DNA from: IMCC26077 sp964561165
GTDB lineage: Bacteria > Actinomycetota > Actinomycetes > Nanopelagicales > Nanopelagicaceae
Assembly (NCBI GenBank): GCA_964561165.1
Contig: CAZLOJ010000051.1
Coordinates: forward strand, 1-7,148
DNA length: 7,148 nucleotides
Direction: 5' to 3'
Shown: positions 1-7,102 of the stretch, in pieces
Layout of the letters: each line of letters opens with the position of its first letter
Numbering within the stretch: the first letter of the stretch is position 1
Notes under the pieces: generated by a model
The model's input: only the letters and a program-made list of their open reading frames with translations
Database searches by the model: none
Told to the model about the DNA's origin: nothing
Program-made: the position numbers and the translations under genes

Positions 1-11
1 GATCGTGCGCC

Positions 12-39
12 ATCCCTCAGTGGAATCACTGGGGGATTT
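12..39 (+). terminator. Probable attenuator hairpin in the ilvB leader
   Basis: An inverted repeat pairs 12-22 with 27-37. It forms eleven consecutive pairs, one of them a G-T wobble (17 with 32), closed by the 4-nt loop GAAT, with only a short TTT run (37-39) after it. The stem is G+C-rich in the middle, as in an intrinsic terminator, but the weak T-run makes it imperfect. Only 23 nt separate the stem from the ilvB Shine-Dalgarno, and I see no convincing -10 element in between. The ilvB transcript therefore probably starts upstream and reads through this hairpin. That fits attenuation, which is known for ilvBNC leaders in Corynebacterium. Any leader peptide would lie before base 1. The alternative is the terminator of an upstream gene. 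Confidence 0.6.
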
Positions 40-60
40 CGCATTAGTGGGGCCTCAACT

Positions 61-66
61 AGGGAG
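61..66 (+). promoter_or_regulatory. Ribosome binding site that decides the ilvB start
   Basis: AGGGAG lies 8 nt before the ATG at 75. The other in-frame candidates are worse placed: the GTG at 66 overlaps this site, and the ATG at 87 directly abuts its own GAGGAG (81-86) with no spacer. This favours 75 as the start. Confidence 0.65.
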
Positions 67-74
67 TGAGAAAT

Positions 75-1814
75 ATGGGCGAGGAGATGACTGGCGCGCA
101 GAGCTTGATCCGTTCTTTGGAGAACGCTGGCGTCGATGTCATGTTCGGAATCCCTGGCGGGGCGATCCTGCCTGCATACGACCCGATCTACGACAGCAAG
201 ATTCGCCACATCCTTGTTCGCCATGAACAGGGTGCAGGCCATGCTGCAACCGGTTACGCGCAAGCAACTGGTCGCGTGGGCACGTGCATTGCCACTTCTG
301 GTCCAGGTGCAACGAATCTCGTCACGCCAATTGCCGACGCACAGATGGATTCAGTTCCGATGGTTGCGATCACAGGTCAAGTTCCTTCGAGCGCAATCGG
401 TACTGATGCATTTCAAGAAGCGGATATCCGCGGCATCACAATGCCCATTACCAAACATAATTATTTAGTAACTCGTGCAGTCGATATTCCACGTGCAATC
501 GCAGAGGCGTATCACATTGCAGCAAGTGGTCGACCGGGCACAGTTCTTGTTGATGTTGCTAAAGATGCGTTGCAGGAGAAGGTTAATTACGAATGGCCGA
601 AGAATATCGATCTACCCGGCTATCGAGATCATTCACAGCCAGTTCCACAATCAATTCGAGATGCAGCAGCGCTCATCGCACAATCGGTGCGACCAGTCTT
701 GTATGTCGGTGGCGGAGTTATCAAAGCAAATGCTCACAAAGAGCTTCGTGCGCTCGCCGAATTAGTTGGCGCACCAGTTGTGACAACTCTTATGGCGCGC
801 GGTGCCTTCCCGGATAGCCATCAACTACACGTTGGAATGCCAGGAATGCATGGCAGCGTTGCCGCGGTTACCTCATTGCAAAAAGCTGATTTGCTCGTCA
901 CTCTTGGCGCGCGTTTTGATGATCGAGTTACTGGAAAGCTTTCAACTTTCGCCCCTGGCGCAAAAGTTATTCATGCAGATATCGATCCCGCTGAAATCGG
1001 AAAGAATCGCCATGCAGATGTTCCAGTAATCGGTGATGTTCGATTGACGATGGCGCAATTACTTCCTGCAGTAAAGGCAGAATTCGCAAAAAGTCAGCCC
1101 GATCTCACGCCATGGTGGAAGCAGGTTGAGGGATGGCGCACCACCTATCCCGTTGGCTACGACGTGCCTTCAGACGGTTCGCTCTCACCGCAATATGTGA
1201 TCGAGCGACTTGGCAAAATTTCCGATCCCGACACGATCTACACCGCAGGTGTAGGTCAACATCAGATGTGGGCGTCGCAATTCATCAGCTATGAGAAGCC
1301 ACGCACATGGCTCAACTCAGGCGGCCTTGGCACGATGGGCTATGCAGTTCCTGCAGCAATGGGTGCAAAAGTTGGCGCTCCTGATACAACCGTTTGGGCT
1401 ATTGATGGCGATGGGTGTTTCCAGATGACCAATCAAGAGCTCGTCACTTGTGCCATCAACAACATTCCCATCAAAGTTGCATTGATCAACAACGAGAGCC
1501 TTGGAATGGTTCGCCAATGGCAGACCCTTTTCTACAACCAACGGTATTCAAATACCGATTTGCACTCAAAGCGCGTTCCAGATTTTGCAAAGCTTGCCGA
1601 TGCGATGGGTTGCATCGGACTTCGCTGCGAGCGACCAGAGGATGTTGATAAGACAATCGAAGCTGCGATGGCAATTAACGATCAACCCGTAGTGGTTGAC
1701 TTTAATGTCTTCCGCGATGCGATGGTATGGCCGATGGTTGCAGCAGGAACATCGAATGACGACATCATGATCGCGCGTGAATTGGCGCCTGACTGGGATT
1801 CACAGGAGCTCTAA
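75..1814 (+). CDS. ilvB: Acetohydroxy acid synthase, large catalytic subunit
   Basis: This is the ThDP-dependent enzyme that condenses two pyruvates to 2-acetolactate (valine, leucine), or pyruvate with 2-ketobutyrate (isoleucine). It is cytoplasmic and works with IlvN. The 579-residue product has the usual three-domain order. The N-terminal ThDP domain has FGIPGGAILPAYDP and catalytic E51 in RHEQGAGHAATGYA. The middle domain is FAD-type. The C-terminal domain has the ThDP/Mg signature G445-D446-G447 followed by N472-N473. W482 in MVRQWQ matches the tryptophan linked to 2-ketobutyrate preference in E. coli AHAS II. The two residues after N473 are Glu-Ser, where I recall Gly-Asn in mycobacterial IlvB; other families vary there too. 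The ATG at 75 is chosen on its ribosome binding site; GTG 66 or ATG 87 would give 582 or 575 residues. The gene is complete, and its stop overlaps the ilvN start by one base. Confidence 0.96.
   Translation: MGEEMTGAQSLIRSLENAGVDVMFGIPGGAILPAYDPIYDSKIRHILVRHEQGAGHAATGYAQATGRVGTCIATSGPGATNLVTPIADAQMDSVPMVAITGQVPSSAIGTDAFQEADIRGITMPITKHNYLVTRAVDIPRAIAEAYHIAASGRPGTVLVDVAKDALQEKVNYEWPKNIDLPGYRDHSQPVPQSIRDAAALIAQSVRPVLYVGGGVIKANAHKELRALAELVGAPVVTTLMARGAFPDSHQLHVGMPGMHGSVAAVTSLQKADLLVTLGARFDDRVTGKLSTFAPGAKVIHADIDPAEIGKNRHADVPVIGDVRLTMAQLLPAVKAEFAKSQPDLTPWWKQVEGWRTTYPVGYDVPSDGSLSPQYVIERLGKISDPDTIYTAGVGQHQMWASQFISYEKPRTWLNSGGLGTMGYAVPAAMGAKVGAPDTTVWAIDGDGCFQMTNQELVTCAINNIPIKVALINNESLGMVRQWQTLFYNQRYSNTDLHSKRVPDFAKLADAMGCIGLRCERPEDVDKTIEAAMAINDQPVVVDFNVFRDAMVWPMVAAGTSNDDIMIARELAPDWDSQEL
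1804..1808 (+). promoter_or_regulatory. Ribosome binding site of ilvN inside the ilvB end
   Basis: AGGAG lies within the last codons of ilvB, 5 nt before the ilvN ATG at 1814. ilvN can therefore be translated both by coupling to ilvB and from its own site. This suits a regulatory subunit made alongside its catalytic partner. Confidence 0.6.
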
Positions 1815-2305
1815 TGAAGACACATACCCTTTCAGTACTGGTTGAAAATCAAGCCGGCGTACTTGCGCGCGTTTCATCGCTCTTCTCGCGACGTGGCTAC
1901 AACATTGAAGCGCTCTCTGTTGGGCCAACTCAAAACCCTGAGATCTCGCGCATCACTATCTCAGTCAATGTCGAAGGACATGCGCTCGACCAGGTAATCC
2001 AACAACTCGATAAGTTGGTCAATGTAATCGACATCATCGAACTTCCCGCGACCACATCTCACCAGGTGGAACTCATTCTTGTCCGCGTGGCTGTGGCCAA
2101 CGGTGCGAGTGACCAGAAAAAGATTGAGGCTGTTCTGGAAAAGCACAGGGCGCACGTGGTCGAGAGCACAGCAAGCTCACTCACTATCCAGCAGACCGCC
2201 AAACCAGCCGAGATTGAGGCGCTTATTAGCGAGCTCACCCCGTTCGGGATTATGGAATTGACCCAGTCCGGAGTAGTCGCGATGGGGCGTACGATTACAT
2301 CTTAA
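1814..2305 (+). CDS. ilvN: Acetohydroxy acid synthase, small regulatory subunit
   Basis: This subunit activates IlvB and confers feedback inhibition by valine. The 163-residue product has the usual length. An N-terminal ACT domain (about residues 4-78) contains VENQAGVLARVSSLFSRRGY, then N30. A C-terminal small-subunit domain (about 83-156) carries the family pattern ELILVRVA...EKHRAHVVE and ends in TPFGIMELTQSGVVAMGR. N12, G15 and N30 align with N11, G14 and N29 of E. coli IlvH, positions where changes are known to relieve valine inhibition. All three match wild type, so I infer a valine-sensitive enzyme. The ATG overlaps the ilvB stop in TAATG, which points to coupled translation and matched subunit amounts. 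Confidence 0.96.
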   Translation: MKTHTLSVLVENQAGVLARVSSLFSRRGYNIEALSVGPTQNPEISRITISVNVEGHALDQVIQQLDKLVNVIDIIELPATTSHQVELILVRVAVANGASDQKKIEAVLEKHRAHVVESTASSLTIQQTAKPAEIEALISELTPFGIMELTQSGVVAMGRTITS

Positions 2306-2338
2306 TTTTCCTGACCAAGCCGTTTCACCGATTAAAAA

Positions 2339-2343
2339 AGGAG
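2339..2343 (+). promoter_or_regulatory. Strong ribosome binding site deciding the ilvC GTG start
   Basis: AGGAG, preceded by an A-run (2334-2339), lies 8 nt before the GTG at 2352. It sits in the 46-nt ilvN-ilvC spacer (2306-2351), the longest gap between genes here. I see no hairpin in the spacer. This is the best-formed ribosome binding site in the window and supports independent, strong initiation at ilvC. Confidence 0.7.
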
Positions 2344-2351
2344 CACTACCA

Positions 2352-3377
2352 GTGGCCACTCTCTATCACGATGAAGATGCAGATCTCTCCATCATCCAAA
2401 ACAAGAAGGTTGCCGTCATTGGGTACGGCTCACAAGGTCACGCACATGCGTTGAGCCTTCGTGATAGCGGAGTTGATGTTCGCGTAGGCCTTAAGCCGGG
2501 TTCTAAGTCACAAGCTAAAGCAGAGTCGGAAGGTCTTCGCGTTCTCAGCGTTGCCGATGCTGTCAAAGAAGCAGATGTGGTCATGCTTCTTGCACCTGAT
2601 CATTTTCAACGTGGTATTTACAAAGAGTCGATCGAGCCGAACCTAAAAGCTGGCGCAGCGCTCTTCTTTGGTCATGGTTTTAACATTCGCTTTGGTTACA
2701 TCAAGCCACCGGCAAACGTCGACGTATGTATGGTCGCGCCAAAAGGTCCAGGACACTTGGTGCGTCGTGAATATGTCGCAGGTCGTGGCGTTCCGGTCAT
2801 CGTTGCTGTCGAGCAAGATGCAACCGGTAATGCATGGCCACTCACGCTCTCATATGCGAAGGCAATTGGCGGACTTCGCGCTGGTGGAATCCTCACTACC
2901 TTTACCGAGGAGTGCGAGACCGATCTCTTTGGTGAGCAGGCAGTTCTCTGCGGTGGCGCATCACGTCTTGTCCAGATGGGTTACGAAGTTCTTCTCGAGG
3001 CTGGTTACCAACCAGAGGTTGCATACTTCGAGTGCTTGCACGAGCTGAAGTTGATTGTTGATTTGATGTACGAAGGGGGCATCGCAAAGCAGCGTTGGTC
3101 AGTCTCTGACACCGCCGAATATGGTGACTACATCTCCGGTCCACGCGTGCTTGATGAGCGCGTCAAAGACAATATGCGTGCAGTCCTCAAGGATGTGCAG
3201 AATGGTTCCTTCGCCGCTCGATTTATCGCCGACCAAGATGCTGGTGCGCCAGAGTTCAAGGCGCTCCGCGCAAAGGGTGAGCAACACCCAATTGAGCAAG
3301 TAGGTCGCGATCTTCGTGCGATGATGTCATGGGTCAAGACTAAAGATGACTACACCGAAGGAACTGCTGCGCGCTAA
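2352..3377 (+). CDS. ilvC: Ketol-acid reductoisomerase, class I
   Basis: The enzyme isomerises and reduces 2-acetolactate or 2-aceto-2-hydroxybutyrate to the dihydroxy acid, using Mg and NAD(P)H. The 341-residue length fits the short class I form with a single C-terminal knotted domain. The N-terminal Rossmann fold has G24-Y-G-S-Q-G29 and a cofactor loop VGLKPGSKSQ; its serines suggest NADPH preference, which is inference. Active-site residues are visible: H108 in GHGFN, K131 in APKGPGH, metal ligands D191 and E195 in ETDLFGEQ, E227 and E231 in YFECLHEL, and S252 in SDTAEYGDY. The start is a GTG, supported by a well-spaced ribosome binding site and by the family N-terminus (MATLYHDEDADL). The stop overlaps the serA start. 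Confidence 0.97.
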   Translation: MATLYHDEDADLSIIQNKKVAVIGYGSQGHAHALSLRDSGVDVRVGLKPGSKSQAKAESEGLRVLSVADAVKEADVVMLLAPDHFQRGIYKESIEPNLKAGAALFFGHGFNIRFGYIKPPANVDVCMVAPKGPGHLVRREYVAGRGVPVIVAVEQDATGNAWPLTLSYAKAIGGLRAGGILTTFTEECETDLFGEQAVLCGGASRLVQMGYEVLLEAGYQPEVAYFECLHELKLIVDLMYEGGIAKQRWSVSDTAEYGDYISGPRVLDERVKDNMRAVLKDVQNGSFAARFIADQDAGAPEFKALRAKGEQHPIEQVGRDLRAMMSWVKTKDDYTEGTAAR

Positions 3378-4963
3378 TGAGCAAACCAGTAGTCCTAATT
3401 GCTGAAGAGTTAAGCCCGGCGACCCTTGAGGCGCTTGGACCTGACTTTGAGGTGCGCAATTGCAACGGTGCTGATCGCGCTGAGCTTTTAGCTGAACTGG
3501 CTAAAGGCGTCTCGGCAGTTCTTATTCGCTCCGCCACAAAAATGGATAACGAAGCAATTTCTGCTGCTAAGGGGCTAAAAGTCATTGCTCGCGCTGGAGT
3601 TGGGCTCGACAATGTTGATGTTCCTGCAGCTACTGCCGCTGGCGTGATGGTCGTCAACGCTCCAACATCGAATATCGTCAGCGCTGCAGAGTTGGCAATT
3701 GCCCTAATTCTTGCCAGCGCTCGATTCATCTCACCTGCACACGCCGCGCTTCGGATTGGCAAGTGGGCGCGCTCGAAGTACACCGGTGCAGAGCTGTTCG
3801 AGAAGACGCTCGGCATTGTTGGCTTTGGTCGCATTGGCCAACTTGTTGCTCATCGAATGCAAGCCTTTGGTATGAAGGTGATTGCATACGATCCGTATCT
3901 GCAACCGGCTCGTGCTGCACAACTCGACGTGCGCTTAGTTGATCTCGATACGTTGTTGGCTGAAAGTGATTTCATCACGATCCATCTTCCTAAGACTAAA
4001 GAGACCGCAAATCTCATCGGCACCGAAGCGCTAAAGAAAGTGAAACCAACAGTTCGAATCATCAACGCAGCTCGTGGTGGCGTTCTTGATGAGGAAGCGT
4101 TATATGAAGCGCTCAAGTCGGGGAAAGTCGCTGGCGCTGGTCTTGATGTCTTTGCAACCGAACCTTGCACCGATTCACCGCTGTTCACTCTTGATAACGT
4201 CGTTGCGACTCCACACCTGGGAGCCTCAACTGATGAGGCGCAAGAGCGCGCTGGCATCGCAGTTGCGATTTCAGTTCGTAAAGCACTCGCAGGTGAACTT
4301 GTTCCTGATGCAGTAAACGTCAAAGGTGGCGCCATCGCAGAAGATGTTCGCCCGGCTTTGCCTCTTGTTGAGAAATTGGCACAAGTTCTCTTTGCAATCG
4401 CGGGGGAGTCGCCAGTCTCGGTTGATGTAGAAGTTCGTGGCGAAATTGCTGGTGAAGATTGTTCGGTCCTTGCGACAAGTGCACTTCGTGGCATTTTGAG
4501 CGCATCTGGCGTCAACGATGTCACCTACGTCAACGCACCATCGCTCTCGCAAGAGCGCGGTTTAGTAGCCTCTGTCACAACTACTGGTGATAGTCCCGAT
4601 CATCGAAACATGGTCTTTTTATCAGGTGCGCTCTCTAATGGTGAGCGCGTCTCGGTCGCTGGCACGCTGATGGGAATTAAGCGCGTTGAGAAGATTGTTG
4701 AGATCGATGGCCTCGATGTCGATGTCGCATTCTCAGATCACCTACTTTTCCTTCGCTACACCGATCGTCCCGGCGTCGTCGGGGCAGTTGGTAATGCGTT
4801 AGGAGCGCTCGGAATCAATATCGCAGGCATGCAAGTTGCCCGTAACCAACGTGGAGGAGAAGCACTCATGGTCCTTACTGTCGATTCGGCTATCCCGGCC
4901 GATGTCCTTGCCAAAGTTGCGAAGGAAACTTCCGCAACTGCTCGATTTGTGACGTTGGTCTAA
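3377..4963 (+). CDS. serA: D-3-phosphoglycerate dehydrogenase, long form with ASB and ACT domains
   Basis: This enzyme oxidises 3-phosphoglycerate to 3-phosphohydroxypyruvate with NAD, the committed step to serine. At 528 residues it equals the M. tuberculosis enzyme in length. The order is a substrate/NAD-binding catalytic part (about 1-315), an intervening ASB domain (about 320-450) and a C-terminal ACT domain (about 455-528). The NAD motif is G149-F-G-R-I-G154, with D172 at the end of the next strand. R233, E262 and H280 are the catalytic trio, and W130 is also present. In the ACT domain, Y461, D463 and N481 match the serine-binding residues known in M. tuberculosis SerA, at the same numbers. 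Serine feedback inhibition is therefore likely. The ATG overlaps the ilvC stop; the nearest purine-rich stretch (GAAGGA, 3357-3362) is 14 nt away, so translation is probably coupled. Confidence 0.97.
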   Translation: MSKPVVLIAEELSPATLEALGPDFEVRNCNGADRAELLAELAKGVSAVLIRSATKMDNEAISAAKGLKVIARAGVGLDNVDVPAATAAGVMVVNAPTSNIVSAAELAIALILASARFISPAHAALRIGKWARSKYTGAELFEKTLGIVGFGRIGQLVAHRMQAFGMKVIAYDPYLQPARAAQLDVRLVDLDTLLAESDFITIHLPKTKETANLIGTEALKKVKPTVRIINAARGGVLDEEALYEALKSGKVAGAGLDVFATEPCTDSPLFTLDNVVATPHLGASTDEAQERAGIAVAISVRKALAGELVPDAVNVKGGAIAEDVRPALPLVEKLAQVLFAIAGESPVSVDVEVRGEIAGEDCSVLATSALRGILSASGVNDVTYVNAPSLSQERGLVASVTTTGDSPDHRNMVFLSGALSNGERVSVAGTLMGIKRVEKIVEIDGLDVDVAFSDHLLFLRYTDRPGVVGAVGNALGALGINIAGMQVARNQRGGEALMVLTVDSAIPADVLAKVAKETSATARFVTLV

Positions 4964-4965
4964 CT

Positions 4966-6000
4966 ATGGCTAACGTACAAAAAATTGCAGTTGTCGGTGG
5001 CGATGGAATTGGTCCAGATGTCATTAATGAAGGCCTCAAGGTTCTTCAAGTTGTTTCCAATAAGCACGGTCTCAAGTTCGAAACGACTGATTTCAAATTA
5101 GGTGCTGCCCATTTCCATAAGACTGGTGAGGTCTTGCACGATTCCACCATGGCTGAGATCGCAAAACATGACGCGATCTTCCTCGGTGCAGTTGGCGACC
5201 CAACAGTGCAAAGCGGTGTTCTCGAGCGCGGTTTATTGCTCAAGATGCGTTTTGCCTTCGATCAATACGTCAACCTTCGCCCAGCGAAGTTATACCCAGG
5301 TGTCACATCACCGTTGGCAACGAAAGATCCAATTGACTTTCTCGTAGTTCGTGAAGGAACCGAAGGCCCATACTCAGGTGCGGGTGGCGCTCTTGCTGTT
5401 GGCACGCCACGCGAAGTTGCTACCGAAGAGAGCATCAACACTCGCTCTGGCGTTGAGCGCGTGATTCGTTATGCATTTGAACTATGTATTGCCCGTGGCC
5501 GCAAGAAGGTCACTATGGTTCATAAAGACAACATCATGTTGCACTCAGGTGCGCTCTGGAAGCGAACTTTCGAAGCAGTGAAGAAGGATTATCCAAATAT
5601 CCCAACCGACTACTTCCATGTTGATGCTGCGGCGATGTTCTTTGTTACCGATCCAGCGCGATTTGATGTTGTAGTCACCGACAATCTCTTTGGCGACATC
5701 CTTACTGATATTTCAGCGGCAATCACGGGTGGAATTGGCCTTGCCTGTTCCGGCAACATCAGCCCAAACCCAAATTTCCCATCTATGTTCGAGCCAGTTC
5801 ATGGTTCAGCTCCTGATATCGCAGGAAAGAACATCGCTGATCCAACTGCGACCGTGCTCTCACTTGCGATGATGCTCGATCACCTCGGTCATCCGAAAGC
5901 AGCAGCTGATGTCAACGCCGCTGTTGCGCAGGATTTAGCAACACGCAAGCCAGGACGCTCCACTACCGATATCGGCTCTGCAATAGCAGCTCTTATCTAA
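4966..6000 (+). CDS. leuB: 3-Isopropylmalate dehydrogenase
   Basis: The enzyme oxidatively decarboxylates 3-isopropylmalate to 2-ketoisocaproate with NAD and a divalent metal, the third step of leucine synthesis. In citramalate-pathway organisms the same enzyme also handles 3-methylmalate. The 344-residue product belongs to the isocitrate/isopropylmalate dehydrogenase family. It has GGDGIGPDV near the N-terminus (11-19), and substrate-binding arginines R95, R105 and R129 in KMRFAFDQYVNLRP and VVREGTEGPY. Y136 and K187 (HKDNIM) are catalytic, D239, D244 and D248 (TDNLFGDILTD) bind metal, and the cofactor loop is HGSAPDIAGKNIADP. Homologous tartrate or isocitrate dehydrogenases are less likely given the neighbours. 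Only 2 nt separate it from serA and no Shine-Dalgarno is visible, so it probably depends on coupled or re-initiated translation. Confidence 0.95.
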   Translation: MANVQKIAVVGGDGIGPDVINEGLKVLQVVSNKHGLKFETTDFKLGAAHFHKTGEVLHDSTMAEIAKHDAIFLGAVGDPTVQSGVLERGLLLKMRFAFDQYVNLRPAKLYPGVTSPLATKDPIDFLVVREGTEGPYSGAGGALAVGTPREVATEESINTRSGVERVIRYAFELCIARGRKKVTMVHKDNIMLHSGALWKRTFEAVKKDYPNIPTDYFHVDAAAMFFVTDPARFDVVVTDNLFGDILTDISAAITGGIGLACSGNISPNPNFPSMFEPVHGSAPDIAGKNIADPTATVLSLAMMLDHLGHPKAAADVNAAVAQDLATRKPGRSTTDIGSAIAALI

Positions 6001-6003
6001 TCC

Positions 6004-6010
6004 AAAAGGA
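6004..6010 (+). promoter_or_regulatory. Ribosome binding site of ilvE
   Basis: AAAAGGA in the 16-nt leuB-ilvE spacer ends 6 nt before the ATG at 6017. It supports that start and independent initiation at ilvE. Confidence 0.65.
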
Positions 6011-6016
6011 AAGACC

Positions 6017-7102
6017 ATGAAGATCGAACTAAAGCCAAGCGCAACGCCAGTTCCTGATGCACTACGCACAGAGCGAGTTGCTGTGCCTGGCTTTGGTAAG
6101 TACTACACCGACAACATGGTCGTTGCGAATTGGAGTGAAGCGACTGGATGGAGCGATGCGCAACTAGTTCCATACGCGCCGATCACCCTTGACCCTGCTA
6201 CGGCAGTTTTTCACTATGGGCAAGAGATCTTCGAAGGCTTGAAGGCATACCGCCAAGCCGACGGTGGCGTCTCACTTTTTCGACCTGAAGAGAACGGTGC
6301 GCGTTTTGCTCGGAGCGCTAAGCGAATGGCGCTGCCGGAACTTCCCGTTGAAGATTTTGTCGCAACAGTCGAGGCGTTAGTAAAACAAGATGCTGGTTGG
6401 GTGCCGAACAATCCAGGTGAGTCGCTCTACATTCGCCCGTTCATGATTGCCTCTGAAGTTGGGCTAGGCGTGCGACCAAGTAACGCAGCAATGTACTTAC
6501 TCATAGCCACGCCTGCTGCTGCATATTTCAATGCGGCTAAACCTGTCTCGGTCTGGATCTCAACGGAATATGTTCGCGCTGCACCAGGCGGAACTGGTGA
6601 GGCAAAGTGTGGTGGCAACTATGCAGCATCGCTCGTTGCACAAAAGGCTGCGGCAAAAGAGGGTTGCGATCAAGTGGTCTGGCTCGATGCTGTCGAGCGT
6701 AAGTGGGTAGAAGAGATGGGTGGTATGAATCTCTTCTTCGTGAAGGGCACAGGCGAGAGCGCAACTATCTTCACGCCGTCACTTACTGGCACCCTCCTTC
6801 CAGGAATCACTCGTTACTCACTCTTAACAGTTGCAAAGGATCTTGGCTTTAAAGTCGAAGAGGGAATGATCTCTGTCGATCAATGGCGCGAAGGCGTCGC
6901 ACGTGGTGAAATCACTGAAGTCTTTGCCTGCGGAACCGCAGCTGTTATCTCAGGAATCGGCGAAGCGAAGAGCGCGCAAGGGAATTTCACAATCGGCGAT
7001 GGCAAGCCTGGACCGATTACGATGAAGTTGCGCGAGCACCTACTGGGAATTCAACATGGAACTGTTGCTGATAAGCACGGTTGGATGAAGCGCGTTCTCT
7101 AA
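6017..7102 (+). CDS. ilvE: Branched-chain amino acid aminotransferase
   Basis: This PLP enzyme moves an amino group between glutamate and the 2-keto acids of valine, leucine and isoleucine, the last step of all three pathways. The 361-residue product is a fold-type IV aminotransferase of the long BCAT group that includes mycobacterial and mitochondrial enzymes. Visible motifs are FHYGQEIFEGLKAYR (Y67 in the substrate pocket), YIRPFMIASE, GGTGEAKCGGNYAAS with the PLP-binding lysine K197, EEMGGMNLFFV with the PLP-ring glutamate near 232-233, and CGTAAVISG (305-313), which helps hold the cofactor phosphate. The start is supported by AAAAGGA 6 nt upstream. The stop overlaps the next start in TAATG. 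A D-amino acid aminotransferase or aminodeoxychorismate lyase would be shorter and would lack the long N-terminal part. Confidence 0.96.
   Translation: MKIELKPSATPVPDALRTERVAVPGFGKYYTDNMVVANWSEATGWSDAQLVPYAPITLDPATAVFHYGQEIFEGLKAYRQADGGVSLFRPEENGARFARSAKRMALPELPVEDFVATVEALVKQDAGWVPNNPGESLYIRPFMIASEVGLGVRPSNAAMYLLIATPAAAYFNAAKPVSVWISTEYVRAAPGGTGEAKCGGNYAASLVAQKAAAKEGCDQVVWLDAVERKWVEEMGGMNLFFVKGTGESATIFTPSLTGTLLPGITRYSLLTVAKDLGFKVEEGMISVDQWREGVARGEITEVFACGTAAVISGIGEAKSAQGNFTIGDGKPGPITMKLREHLLGIQHGTVADKHGWMKRVL

Noticed and set aside
45..66. Possible second hairpin (45-48 with 58-61, or 54-56 with 64-66) that would hide the ilvB ribosome binding site.
   Set aside because: Only three or four pairs form in either version, with mismatched interiors. 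This is too weak to claim.
81..89. GAGGAG directly before ATG 87 as an alternative ilvB ribosome binding site.
   Set aside because: There is no spacer between it and the ATG, so it cannot place the start codon properly. It is better read as codons for Glu-Glu in the protein starting at 75.
5..226. A GTG-initiated plus-strand frame covering the leader and the start of ilvB.
   Set aside because: It overlaps ilvB in another frame, has no ribosome binding site, and its product is not enriched in Val, Leu or Ile, so it is not the expected leader peptide.
2258..2295. Possible internal promoter before ilvC: TTGACC at 2258 and TACGAT at 2290.
   Set aside because: The two elements are 26 nt apart instead of about 17, and nothing resembling a -10 lies at the right distance from TTGACC. 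Chance matches inside the ilvN coding sequence are the simpler explanation.
3340..4524. Two long minus-strand open frames (3340-3834 and 3850-4524) opposite serA.
   Set aside because: They lie wholly within the intact, conserved serA. Their products are rich in Ser, Ala, Thr and Arg with no recognisable domain. Frames like these arise opposite genes with G/C-biased codons.
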